Of a stretch of 64,000 bases of DNA, positions 24,036 to 34,927 are shown piece after piece. The stretch spans positions 20,305,806 to 20,369,805 of the forward strand of contig CM069875.1 in the NCBI GenBank assembly GCA_036172665.1, read 5' to 3'. Both the position numbers and the translations under genes were made by a program. Numbering within the stretch: the stretch's first letter is position 1; each line of letters starts with the position of its first letter. The notes under the pieces are model-generated. The model did no database searches, had not been told where the DNA came from, and worked only from the letters and a program-made list of their open reading frames with translations. The stretch comes from Prosopocoilus inquinatus. Its lineage: Eukaryota > Arthropoda > Insecta > Coleoptera > Lucanidae.

Positions 24036-24181
24036 GACCCGGTTTCATAATCGAACTAATAGAGACTTTAAAATAAAAGTCACATTGCGATGTGTAAGTA
24101 CCTATGTTTTCGCATTTGTTTTGACATCTGACTGTGACTTTAATTTTAAAGTTACCTTTAGTTCGATTATAAAGCCGGGCC
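24036..24181. mobile_element. 146-bp palindromic MITE, Harbinger-like
   Basis: GACCCGGTTTCATAATCGAA on the left and the complement of GGCCCGGCTTTATAATCGAA on the right pair for about 50 bp, so almost the whole element is a hairpin. TAA lies at both edges. It inserted 20 bp from the Mutator-like MITE. Confidence 0.6.
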
Positions 24182-24184
24182 TAA

Positions 24185-25360
24185 CTGACAATACCGGCTA
24201 ACATGAACATTTTGCTAACTTTTATGAAAATCGAAACAGAATTTTCAATTTTTCTGAGCTGTGAATCGGAATTTATCGTTTCCGATAACAGTTTTTGGGA
24301 GTTTTAGGTCAAGTAATTTTAAAAACCATAATGTTTTTGAAAACTCAAAAATACTTTTTCCAATTCTGAGCTAAATCCGTGGACACAGAAGGTACTGCAA
24401 AAAGAATTTCGAAGGCATTGAGCGACACGGTATTAAAATTACTCTTTTTTAAAATCAAAAGAAGTTAATATAATGAAAACTCTTTAGGTAATATGTCTTA
24501 CTCATCACTTTTATTTCATAGGGAATACATTTCTTATTTATGTTATAATTTTCGTGTCATAGAAATTGGTGTCGATCGTGAAAAAGTTTTTAATCATCTA
24601 TGACGATATGAAATTTATTACCAGAAGGACATCTACAAAAAGCTTTAACAAACATAAATGAAGATTATAACATGATAATTATTATTTATCATAATTAGTT
24701 ATAATGATATGAGAAATGTTTTTATTATTGATTTTTCAGAATACTGTCGGAATTTTTTTTTAATTTTAAATAAGGCTGCAAAAGACAAAACAAAGAAGTA
24801 ATACTAATACAGGATGTACAGTCGGAAGCAAAAAAAATAGACAAACTACAGTTTCCTGTAATCATTCTTTCTGAAAATGGTGGTCATTAAAGACGACTTC
24901 ACAGAACACATTTCAAAAATTTTTTCAAAAATTTCAAAGGTTTTCAAAGCTTTCAAAATTAACAAGTTTAAAACTTTGGTAAAATCTGTGACGTAATTAG
25001 TTGAATTGTTCAAACAGGTTTTATTTTTAACGAAAATAACTATTTGAGAAGTGTAGCCCAGAAAATAAATGGCAATAACTTTTCTGACTTTTAATGTATT
25101 CGAAAAGTATTAATCAGTTTTACACCTTCGATTTTCTATTATATCAACTTGTGTATGCATATGCAGTCTTATTTTAATGTGTCATGCTTATAGCATTGTA
25201 TTCATCATACGTTGAATTATGGTTTCAATTTTATTTTATTATGACAACAAAGACGACCTGAATTTTAATGTATTAGAGTCTTGAAACACAATTGACAAAC
25301 AATGGCGTTTTAATTATTTACCTTATTATACTGTTATTTAAAAAATTAAACAATCAAGTA
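24185..25360. other. spacer downstream of the ALDH gene
   Basis: AT-rich and without genes. An ACAGGATGTACAGTCGGAAG phrase at about 24810 resembles a transposon end, but no partner is visible. Confidence 0.4.
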
Positions 25361-25367
25361 CCAAAAA

Positions 25368-25373
25368 TTTATT
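25368..25373 (-). terminator. candidate poly(A) signal of the ALDH gene
   Basis: AATAAA on the minus strand, 121 nt past the stop codon. A second AATAAA overlaps the stop itself (25489-25494) and is too close to be the likely one. Confidence 0.45.
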
Positions 25374-25493
25374 GAGTAATTAAATAACAAATAAAAGATA
25401 AAATTCTGAGATTTAATCTACTTGCGTACCTAAAATATTATCACAATCTATAAAAAAAAAAACATTTCACCACTGAAATAGCTGTAAATTTAT

Positions 25494-27107
25494 TTAAGAC
25501 TTCGCCATATTGTAGAAACAACGTCCGACTATTGCTACTGCCACTCCCAATAAAAATACAAATAAATATACAAAAATTTTTGTTGGTATGCCCTTTCGTT
25601 TTTCTGTTACAAGTAGAGACAAATTCATTTTTTTGTTATTATATGGTGGGTAACGAATGGATTGCAGTTTTTCAGCAATGACACAAAAATTCTTGTGCAG
25701 GATAGCCTTCTTGTGCGTGAACACGTCAAAATTTCTCTTCCCATGGTAAGACCCCATACCACTGTTGCCAACTCCTCCAAAGGGTAAGTTCTCACAAGTG
25801 AAGTGCATCAATGTGTCGTTGATTGTAACTCCTCCGCACGAAGTCGATTCCAGTATTAAATCAACATCAGTTTTGTTTTTCGAAAAAATATACATGGCCA
25901 ATGGCTTTTCTCTTGCGTTGATGAAGTTGATTGCTTCATAAGCACTTTCTACATTGATAATAGGCAAAATCGGTCCGAAAATTTCCTCTTGCATCACCGG
26001 ATCTAAGGGTTTTACTTCGATCAGAATTGTCGGACTTATGTATCTTTCTTTAGGGTCGTTTTCACCACCCACTGCGATTTTCGCTCCCTTGAGTAGGTTG
26101 ACAAGCCTATCGAAGTGTCTATCGGAGATGATGCGAGCCAAATCCGGTGATTGTTTAGGGTCGTCGCCATAGAAGTCTTTTATGATTTTCTTGGCAGCTG
26201 TCAGAAATTTGTCTTGCACATCTTTCGTGCAAAGGACATAATCAGGAGCGATGCATGTCTGTCCTAAATTAACGGTTTTGCCCCAAATTATTCGTCGTGC
26301 TGCTAAATCTATATTAGCGGTTCTGTCAATGTAAGCAGGGCTCTTACCCCCAAGTTCCAGGGTTGTGGGTGTGAGATGCTTAGCTGCAGCGGCGTGCACG
26401 ATTTTGCCTACCATTGATGAACCAGTGAAGAATATATAGTCGAATTTTTCTTTCAGCAGTTCTTCTGTTTCCGGTACACCACCCTGGTAGACTTGATAAC
26501 ATTCCTTATCTAAATATTTAGGAATTGTCTTCGCTATGTACTCAGCACATGCAGGGGCTAATTCAGAGGGTTTAAGTATCACGCAGTTGCCAGCTGCTAT
26601 GGCACCAGCTAAGGGTAAAAGAGTAAGTTGCAATGGATAATTCCAAGCACCAATAATCAAGACGACGCCGTAGGGATCGTTTTTGATGGTTAATTTGTCG
26701 AAGAGATTTGCCAATTCTTTAGACGGGTATTCGGGTTTGGTGAAGTTCTTAAAATTGTACAGAAGATTTTTGACATCGTTTAAGAGCAAAGATATTTCAC
26801 AAGTGTAAGCTTCCTGAACTGGTTTCCGCAAATCCTTCTGCAACGCCGTCAGCATTTCATCGTCTGTTTGTGAGTACATTTCGTACAGCTTTTTCAGTTG
26901 AGCTTTCCTAAATTCCAACGATCTAGTTCGACCTGCGTTGAAAGTTGAGCGGGCAATTTGAACGTATTCACTCGCCGCTTTTCTAAATACGGTCCCGTTC
27001 CGTTCGATCTTGCGAGATGGTTCTTCTATGTCGACGACGGCGATGTTTGTGTAACCATCCTGGGGCACTTTCACTTTCGGAACTATGGGTTCACTTTCTT
27101 TAGACAT
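25494..27107 (-). CDS. ALDH3-type (fatty) aldehyde dehydrogenase
   Basis: A 537-residue protein in one uninterrupted frame. It should oxidise medium or long-chain aldehydes to acids with NAD(P)+, as ALDH3 enzymes do. The catalytic set is intact: Asn156 in GAWNYP, the cofactor-binding FTGSSMVG at 227-234, general base Glu251 in LELGGKSP, nucleophile Cys285 in [17 protein letters not shown] at 374-380, and PFGGVGNSG at 442-450. Residues 508-529 form a hydrophobic C-terminal segment like the membrane anchor of fatty aldehyde dehydrogenase, so the enzyme probably sits on ER or peroxisomal membrane facing the cytosol. The ATG has a good context (CTACCATGTC). The N-terminus is about 40 residues longer than in typical soluble ALDH3. 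The coding region has no intron, so a retrocopy origin is possible, but the frame is undamaged. A decayed-catalysis paralogue lies at 51.7-53.3 kb on the same strand. Confidence 0.93.
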   Translation of the reverse strand: MSKESEPIVPKVKVPQDGYTNIAVVDIEEPSRKIERNGTVFRKAASEYVQIARSTFNAGRTRSLEFRKAQLKKLYEMYSQTDDEMLTALQKDLRKPVQEAYTCEISLLLNDVKNLLYNFKNFTKPEYPSKELANLFDKLTIKNDPYGVVLIIGAWNYPLQLTLLPLAGAIAAGNCVILKPSELAPACAEYIAKTIPKYLDKECYQVYQGGVPETEELLKEKFDYIFFTGSSMVGKIVHAAAAKHLTPTTLELGGKSPAYIDRTANIDLAARRIIWGKTVNLGQTCIAPDYVLCTKDVQDKFLTAAKKIIKDFYGDDPKQSPDLARIISDRHFDRLVNLLKGAKIAVGGENDPKERYISPTILIEVKPLDPVMQEEIFGPILPIINVESAYEAINFINAREKPLAMYIFSKNKTDVDLILESTSCGGVTINDTLMHFTCENLPFGGVGNSGMGSYHGKRNFDVFTHKKAILHKNFCVIAEKLQSIRYPPYNNKKMNLSLLVTEKRKGIPTKIFVYLFVFLLGVAVAIVGRCFYNMAKS

Positions 27108-27185
27108 GGTAGGCGTAATATCTGCGGATGCGGTGCACCGTAAAGTTGAAACCGCACTGTATCAGGTTTGTGTGCGGATAGCCAT

Positions 27186-27199
27186 AAAGATATACTATG
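27186..27199 (-). promoter_or_regulatory. weak TATA-like site upstream of the ALDH gene
   Basis: GTATATCTTTATGG on the minus strand, about 80 nt upstream of the ATG, with ATACAGTGCGG about 30-35 nt downstream as a possible start region. It is only suggestive. Confidence 0.25.
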
Positions 27200-27474
27200 C
27201 GCATGAATTTGAATCGGTTGGCGTCAGAGCGTGTAAGCAGTCGACCTTGTCTTCGGCATTAGAATGACCCTTGAGTGCGAAGCAGTTCAATGTTTAAGAT
27301 AAATCAGCACGAAGTTCACTAATTATCTGAAACCATGACAGGTGAAAACAGAAGCTGAAAAAAGTTAGTTGCTTTCATATGAGTTTACGAAGTAAAAAAT
27401 TAATTTAATACTTAAATTAATTTATTAAAAGCGAAAATTGCTTTACACCTTGCCTTCTTTTGTTTACGTATGTG

Positions 27475-28440
27475 TACAGGATGTCCCAGTTAAGATGGCT
27501 TCCTTCATCATAACTCTCTAGTTATAGATTTTACAAAAACACGTTTCAGAAGAAAATTACTTCGTATCACGTGGAGCATATTTTAGAATTAGTTTAGCAG
27601 ACAAATGGTTATATCAGGCAAAGAGATTTTTAATACCTGTTATTTATTTAAGCACTATTTTAATAGGCAAATAGTATTTGACTGAACCGTTGTTAGACAA
27701 ATAGCATTTTATTTTCCACGAAGTGAAATTATGAACTTGTGTAGTGCATGCATGTTCCTTTTGAAAAGTAAATCATAAGATTTTTGTGAATTTTTGACTA
27801 TGTAGTGACTACTGCAGAAGTAGTAGCAGTAGTAACTAAAATATTTACTTATGATCAATTTAGGTCCCCTACTCAAGGTTAACTTGAGACATCTCTTTAA
27901 GTTCTAAGTAGTAAATGATTAACAATCATCAACAATCCTATATCACTGAAAAGAGAATTAAATAGCGCATCTACCATGGCAAAATACCTATGACATTCCA
28001 TTAAAAAAAATTAGTTACCATAGTTGGAATAATCTCAGGTTTATTACATTTGTACGAACTTATGTTACTTGGATTTTTTCTTAACATTGTAAGTTAAAAA
28101 GTATTTCAAGATGAATTTTTTGCAAAAACCACAAGTATCTAACGTCATTTATTCGAAAGATATTTGTATTTGTTTGAAGAACAGCAACAGGGATAATTTT
28201 AATAGAAAGTTGAATAACGCGAATACAGTTTACATTAGGCTCTACATGTGATATATAAAGTCACTTTAAAGTTCAGTACGGAATCCGAAAACGTAAAAAT
28301 GTACAAGGTATTTCATTTAAAATAACGGTGTGATATACTGTCCAGATCCAGGGAAGTAACTTTCATTTTAAACATTTATTTTTGTAAAATGAGTAACTAG
28401 AGAGGTATGAAGGAAGTCGCTTTAAGTGGAACAACCTGTA
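27475..28440. mobile_element. 966-bp MITE with TACAGG...CCTGTA ends
   Basis: Left TACAGGATGTCCCAGTTAAG and right (reverse-complemented) TACAGGTTGTTCCACTTAAA stay inverted for about 50 bp (GGCTTCCTTCATCATAACTC). The interior is non-coding and AT-rich. It lies 370 bp upstream of the ALDH start codon, so it may affect that promoter. Confidence 0.7.
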
Positions 28441-29119
28441 TATTATATAATAATCAAAGAATTACCGAATTCACAAGTGAAACCTTTTGTGTATCGATCT
28501 GTTTAATTAAAGATAAAATGCAATATCTTTAATAGATTATTTTTGATATTGTTTTGTTAGATAATAAAATAAGGTAACTAAATTTCATGACTTCCTAAAG
28601 ATGTGATCCCTAAAGTTAAGAAATAAAAAATAGTATATGTATTATTATACAAGTTTTACAAGAAGGCTTATTGTAGCACGAGTGAGGTTGGGGTACGGAC
28701 GAGCGTAACGAAGCGAGCTCGGAGTGCTCCAATGAAACGAGTATTCAATGCCTCTTGCGAAACGTTTATTATACTGGGTGTATTACAAATACGTGTGTTA
28801 ATTTTAACACGGAGTGCAGTTAGCTAAATGAAATATTTTTTCTATTTGATTTTTTTTATTTAAAGCGTTCTAAATTGATTTAAAATTAAGAATATGTTAC
28901 ATATTAAGATCTATACCCGCCTATGGTTAAGACAGGAAATTTTCTATTGTGATAGAAACGAAAAAGTCACATAAAAACGTCAATCGTTTTAATGTCTTAT
29001 TTATCAAAATTTAACAGAAATTGCATTTATAACGTGCTGGTTTCAGTAAGTCTCAAACACAACAAAGAACAGTAATTCTAACAACATTTTAAGAGTATAA
29101 TTCTTATTATTACAGTAAG
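28441..29119. other. spacer with a short GC-rich block
   Basis: 28676-28745 is a GC-rich patch (GAGGTTGGGGTACGGACGAG, AAGCGAGCTCGGAG) in otherwise AT-rich DNA. TTATACTGGGTGTATT near 28770 is an orphan element end. No gene seen. Confidence 0.35.
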
Positions 29120-29453
29120 TGTTTGCATTGGTTGATTATTCTTTATTATTGTGGCGTTTTCAATGCTGTTCCTCAGCTATTCGTTTGTTTGAATTGGGAC
29201 TGCATACACCAGTTGCTTCATATAGCCCCACGGGTTAAGGTTGGGCGACCTGGCGGGCCACAAAATTGGACCGTAAGGTTTCAATCCACTGTTTCCGAAA
29301 ATTATTGTTCAACCAATCTCTTACTATCAGGGCATTGTGACAGGCAGCCAATGATCTGGTATGGGGTGGATGCGATGTAGAGTGAGAGGTATCGCGACGA
29401 ACATTAGAGCCTCTATCAGCTGGGTTGGGGCAAAACGTCAAATTTTTTTTCAA
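29120..29453 (-). pseudogene. C-terminal part of a mariner-like transposase
   Basis: Minus-strand reading gives VRDWLNNNFRKQWIET, a frame change, WPARS-type text, then LNPWGYMKQLVYAVPIQTNE, closely parallel to the catalytic C-terminus of the relic at 1-928. The second catalytic Asp motif has degenerated. It is probably the other half of the fragment at 30430-31015, separated by about 1 kb. Confidence 0.6.
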
Positions 29454-30429
29454 ATTTCAAATTGGATTTTATGGGGTCGCTTTCTCGATTTTAAGTTATT
29501 TGAAGTGACTTATCAAGTTTTTGTTTATTATTTAATTAAAATTCAATATCCATTGATTTCGTTTCTAGTTTTTACGGGATGATAAAAAGATAAGCAGGTT
29601 TCTTCATAATTTTTTATTATAATATTTCAATAATCGCGTAAATAAAATGAAGAATACCTACTTGCTTCGCTGATAAATATGCCCATAAATATATCCATTC
29701 ACAAAGAGGGTAGACGCATTTTAAAATTACTTAAAATATTATGAAAAAATACATTTCTTATTACACGGATGTGCAAATTGTAAGAATAGATTCGATAGTC
29801 TAATTTAAAATTGGAATATGAACTATAAATCACGAAGTTCAATAAATTTTGACAATTCGCTATTCAACCGCTTACTTGCTCCAACTGCCACAACGGTGTT
29901 TGGAAACGCATTAAGCTTAAAAATTTTGTTGCAATGTCAGGTCAAAAGCGATCGTAGGATGTCGCTGTTTTATCTGTTCAGCATTAAGCCTAGTTCAGAT
30001 GCGTTCCGAATATGCAGAATATTTATTGCGATTTGTTTTTGATTGACTAGTTTTTTGCGTATCCAGACGCATCTGAATTAAGCTTTCATTTGCCCCAAGC
30101 TATGTGGTATCGGCAATTTCTGATCTCGTTACTCTTAGGGGATGCTCATATTATCTTTCTCTCTCTAATGTTAAAACTGATGCAGTCCTAGGCTGCGGTA
30201 AATGAACGGTCGAAGTGGTCAGACTAAATCACGTGATCACTTTTTTCAATTGCTGATTGGTCGGGTTTGGTCGGACCATTGACTTGACGATTTCGTGCAA
30301 TATGACAGCTCACTTAACTCGGCTGTATTCAAAATGACACTAGATTCCAACTAACCTTATTACATCATTGACCATCCTGCAAAAACCATAAATTTGCTCT
30401 AGTTTCTAAATGTACTTCCTATAGCAAAT
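29454..30429. other. spacer/insertion between two transposase halves
   Basis: It includes a short copy (29930-29990) of the R300 repeat (TGTCAGGTCAAAAGCGATCG, GGATGTCGCTGTTTTATCTG). 30000-30350 is somewhat GC-richer and unassigned. No gene is supported. Confidence 0.4.
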
Positions 30430-31015
30430 TGAAAAGAACTTCTTTTCAAAAATGCAAATATCGTTCACCATTGAGACGAGGTGGTAAAATATGGGGTCCA
30501 ATTAGTTGACCATTTAAAATACCAGCCCACACGTTTAGAGAAAATTCTGGCTGAAAATTATGCATTCTTATGGCACACGAGTTTTCATCAGCCCGTACAT
30601 GAATGTTGTGAACATTAAATATCCCTCCTCTGGAAATCCTGCTTCGTCAGTTGTCAGCAAATAATTAAAAAATTTGGTTGCTATTATTTTTTTCAACCAT
30701 CCATTGGCAAAATGTGCGTCTACCAGTTTGTAGAAAACTGAACACGTTGCATATGATATGGATATAACTGCTGGACTTTTAAAATTCGCCAAACTGACGA
30801 ATGCGATACGCCATGCTATAGTGCGGGTCTCCGAGTACTTGTACCAGGTCGAGCTGTAACAGCATCCAAAATGTTCTCCTCAACATTCAGTATACGACGA
30901 GGGCGAGGTCTGCCCCGATTTTGGGCTTGGGGTTTAAATAAACCATGTTTCGGGAGATGTTGGGCAGTTGACTGAAATGTGTGCCTGTTAGGCAAAATGC
31001 GATTAGGGAAACGTA
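30430..31015 (-). pseudogene. N-terminal two-thirds of a mariner-like transposase
   Basis: The minus-strand pieces read GRPRPRRILNVEENILDAV (linker and second helix-turn-helix), then LLTTDEAGFPEEGYLMF (first catalytic Asp region), MYGLMKTRVP and FSLNVWAGILNGQLIGP. This is the same family as the relic at 1-928. Several frame changes are present and the reading is cut at about 30430. It abuts a LINE fragment at 31018. Confidence 0.65.
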
Positions 31016-31017
31016 TC

Positions 31018-31700
31018 TCAGACAAATGTATTTTTTCGCTCCCAGGTTTCGATTTGATGTTGTATTGCTTTGTTTAAAACCCATGTTTCGCTCGCATAAA
31101 GAAGTGCTGGGCACAAAACTGGTTTACGGATCTTCTTCTTTGTTGTCCATGAAAGCTCCTTTCTTCCTAATATTTTATGCAAAGCACCTGTACAACGATT
31201 GCTCATTGCTAACCTTAAGTGAATCTCGCAACCTTCCTCACACCTATTAGATATTAACGTACCAGATACATGTACTTGTCTGTTTCCTCAAAAAGTTTCT
31301 TTCTTTCGCTCTGCGTTTGTACTTGAAATTTAGCTTTTTATCTATTGCGTGCTTGTTCTTTAGCTGCATGTATTGCGTTTTGTTATTTCTCATAACACAA
31401 ATTATGTTTTCTGTTTCTTCAGAGGTAGGTTTCAGCGTATTCCCTGCGTCTGTAAAACTTTCTTCTTCTGTTGAAATTCCTTCTTGCCCTTCATTTAACA
31501 AATCTTCGAAATGTTGCTTCCATATTTGTGTAATTTCTGCTTCTCCACCAATCTAATTTCCCATCTTATCTTAAAGCTGCCCTTTTTTATATCCGTAACA
31601 CCCTTAGAGAAATTCCTAATCTCATTCCTTCTATAATTTTCTCCTATTTAAGTCTTAATTACTTGAAATGTTTAATAAACATTAAGAAATCCAACGGAGA
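31018..31700 (-). pseudogene. LINE reverse-transcriptase fragment with internal deletion
   Basis: Minus strand: 31501-31250 holds LLNEGQEG-like text and SEETENIICVMRNNKT, the linker before RT motif 1. The catalytic core is then missing, and 31206-31018 gives LGRKELSWTTKKKI and LLYASETWVLNKAI, the RT C-terminus found in many insect endonuclease-RT LINEs. It is a deleted fragment unrelated to the LINE at 18 kb. Clade uncertain. Confidence 0.65.
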
Positions 31701-31741
31701 AAATTTTATGCCAACTTTCACATTATGTTTTTAGAAAAAAT

Positions 31742-31925
31742 TTTTGCAAATCGTTTTTGATTGCAGTGAAAACCTCTGTACAGCTGTTTCATTATGCCTT
31801 GACAGCAAGCATCGCCGCCTTGCATGGAGGACTTATTAGGAGCAAATCCCGCTTCAATTTGTCTATCCTACTGCAATGTCAAGTCAAAAAGCGATCGTAA
31901 GATGTCGCTATTTTATCTGTTTTTC
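31742..31925 (+). repeat. R300 repeat copy
   Basis: It shares AGCAAGCATCGCCGCCTTGC, AAAAAGCGATCGTAAGATGT and CGCTATTTTATCTG with the copy at 48285. An inverted piece of the same unit (CGTTTTTGATTGCAGTG) precedes it, so this copy is partly folded back like the one at 10445. Confidence 0.6.
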
Positions 31926-33686
31926 ACATTATGATTATGCTTTTAATATGCGAGCAATAATAAAATTACTTAAATATAAGATTTTTGTACTAAATAGTTT
32001 TTGATTCTTTATTGTTAAACTTCTCTATTTCTTATTCCAAAACTTTTAGGTATCCCTAAAGATAGAAGGATTTAGATCAGATGAACGAACTGCGGGTCAT
32101 CATCATTCCTGTATCCTCCAATGTAGATAAAAGTAAACGACTCTTAATGATATTTTAGTTTTGTAAAACCGGTTTCACTATACTTTTTGACAAAAATTTA
32201 TAGCAATCAAGTAATATTATACTTCATTCATTATAAGTAGGAGTAGTAGGAGTATCGTACAGTCTCCGTCTAATCGCCATCCGAGTCAATGTTGCGTTGA
32301 GAGGAATTAAAACGCATTAGCATCAACGCAGGGTGGGAGTGTATGGTACTCCTATTACCTTCTTATAAAGAATGCAGTTTAGTACGTTTGGAAGCATTAA
32401 TAAATCAAGCCTGATGCACTTAATGGTATCAAGTATTTATCATCCCACGCTGTTTTGAAAAAAGTTAACATAAATCGATTCTGCGAGCCACTGCAATGAG
32501 GAAGGAATTACGGGCTCATTCATCCCAACTCTGAACCGTACTGACTCAATCTTCGTTGTAGAGGATTATAAGATTATGAGGACTTTCCTCAAGCCAGAAA
32601 TTTTGCGTATTTGCAATGCTGTGCCTTGTGAAGTTTGCTTAATCTGCAAAAATGATTTTGCACAACAAAAATATTTAGAATATCTCCAAAATCAAAAATT
32701 CAAATTGTTCTTTGCGTCCAAAATTTGGTCTTGAATATTTATATGTGCCCATTTCACGTAAGAAAAGAAAACATGAGGCAAGTATAGGTCAAGATGACTG
32801 CAGAAAGAGAAAGAAAATTTTCTAGACAGGTATCGAGAAAAAGACAGGGAGCAAGTAGTAGCAGCAAATAACCTCAACACACACGTAAATTAATTCATTT
32901 CGTATAAAGCAACTTCATATGAGCCTCTGAATTGCGAATTCGTTTTAATTTTTGTTTTAAAGCAGATCAAATAGGGGTCACATTTGAAATTCATAATTAG
33001 GGTCAATCGAAAAATATTTATAAATATACAGTAAACGTCAATGAATGAATGAATAAATTTAACTATGCTTCAAAACAATGACGAATAACAAAAAGTATTT
33101 GCGCCTTCTAACAATGGCATAAGCAAATTAAGCAAACCTGTTTCTGCAATGTAATAAGTACATTTTTTTTACAATGACAAACAGTAAACTTTATTTATGC
33201 TCGGGAAGTCATTTGCAATTGAAACCAACTTACAATTATTTTTTTCACAGTCACTTCTTCACAAAAACAATAACTAAGTGTGATTCAGTTTATTTAACTA
33301 AAGAGTAAAGAACTCTGTAACACTACTCTTCGTCCCTAAATATCGTCGTTCAATATCGAAACAACTGATTCTTATGCCGTGCGTGTTTATGAAATTTTAA
33401 TGAACTTTGTAATATGCAACAGAACTTAGAAGCTGAATAATTTATTTAGTAGTTTATGTTAAATGTATGATGATGGCCGCGTACTATTTGTTTGTAAAAT
33501 TCGTTTAAAATTGTAGTAATTTCGTAATAAATTTTTTATTACCTTCTGAATATTTTAAGACCCTTGGACAAAATTTAGTAAAGAATTTTTCTGCTATACA
33601 AAGATAAGCACTCCTACCTAATTTTCACTTTTAAAAGCCCTCTAAAAGTCATTTAAATTTCAACTTAATTCGAGTAAGGTATATGT
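31926..33686. other. AT-rich spacer
   Basis: No gene seen. 32239-32361 is a loose fold-back (TAGGAGTATCGTACA pairing with TGTATGGTACTCCTA) of unknown nature. Confidence 0.4.
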
Positions 33687-33920
33687 ACAGGCTGTTCTTT
33701 TACTGTGTGCAAATATTTAAACCTGCAACTTTTCGTTTTAACTACGAATATCTCTAAAACTATTTCCTTTTCCTTCGTCCATAATTAGTACGACTTTAGT
33801 ATTTGTATGTGAAGAGTCACAATTTGTAACTATCAATAAATACTTATTTCAGTCTACCAGGTGTCCACTTTCAACGTCGATAGGCATTAACTTGTCTATT
33901 AAATTCTGAGGCTCTTGAAT
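33687..33920 (+). repeat. dispersed element terminus
   Basis: ACAGGCTGTTCTTTTACTGT followed by GTGCAAATATTTAAACCTGC recurs at 47531 (ACGGTGTTCTTTTACTGTGT, GCAAATATTTGAACCTGC). These are two copies of the same element end; the other end was not identified. Confidence 0.45.
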
Positions 33921-34016
33921 GTACCGGTTGTCCCGCGCCATGTGCTCACCCTTCTAGAATCCTTATTTATTAATCGATTAACCTGAATTTTGGAGACAAT
34001 AAATTAAACTAAAACT

Positions 34017-34909
34017 GGAATTTTGCGACAAACTGCTAGTCGTCAGAGGACTACCGGTTTCGCCGGAAGTGATATCAACTTTCATATTTTAAATGGAACA
34101 CCCTATATATTTTCACTAATTTGAAATTTACGGAACGTTATGAGTCCGAACACGTATCAATTGTTAATTTTGGTTTCCATGACAACGAAAAAAAAACTTT
34201 TTTATGTTTCAATCTAGAAAGCTATGAATCATATTTTCTCGATCTAATGCGATCAAGTGTTTCGAAAAAATCACTCCTTTGATGGTATTTTGAATTTTTA
34301 TATTTTTACAGTATTTGAAATTTTCTTTAGATCTTAACTCATTTATTTCGATAGAACCTCATATGTTTCTTAGCTTATTTCAACAAAACATTTTTTTCTG
34401 AGTCCGCTGATTCTAAATACGTCATATTTTCTTTGAAAATAATTTAAAATAGAGTCTTATTGAAATTTTACACTCCCTTTATTTCAAATGACTTTCAAAG
34501 AAAATATGATGTATTTGGTATCAACGTACTCAGAAAGACATGTCCTGTTCAACTAACCTAAGAAACATGAGTTTCTATTAAAAAAAATGAGTTACGACCT
34601 AATGAAAATTTCAAATGCTGTAAAAATGTTAAAGAGCAAAATATAATCAAAGGAGTGATTTTCTCGAAACACTTGATCCCATTAGATCGAAAAAGTACGA
34701 TTCATAGCTTTCTAGATTGAAAAATAGAAAAGGTTTTTTTTCGTTGTCATGGAAACCAAAATTAACAATTTATACGTATCCGTATGATCCGCAAATTTCA
34801 AATATGTAAAAATATATAGGATATTCTATTTAAAATAAGAAAGTTGATATCACTTCCGGCGAAACAGGAAATCCTACGACGACTACCAGTATGTCGAAAA
34901 ATTCCATTC
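34017..34909. mobile_element. 0.9-kb fold-back element with about 430-bp arms and a 30-bp loop
   Basis: 34017-34453 and 34486-34909 are inverted copies over their whole length. Matching blocks include TTCGCCGGAAGTGATATCAA, GGTTTCCATGACAACGAAAA and TCACTCCTTTGAT. The centre is only about 30 bp. The outer zone just upstream (33921-34016: ACCGGTTGTCCCGCGCC, CTTCTAGAATCC) matches element ends at 10090 and, inverted, at 37500. There is no coding frame. A single-arm relative lies at 10085-10440. Confidence 0.75.
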
Positions 34910-34927
34910 TTTGTTTAATTGGAAGCA

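Noticed and set aside
28676..28745. GC-rich block as a possible CpG promoter
   Set aside because: Only 70 bp, no adjacent gene, and repeats of AGCGAG/GACGAG type point to a repeat fragment.
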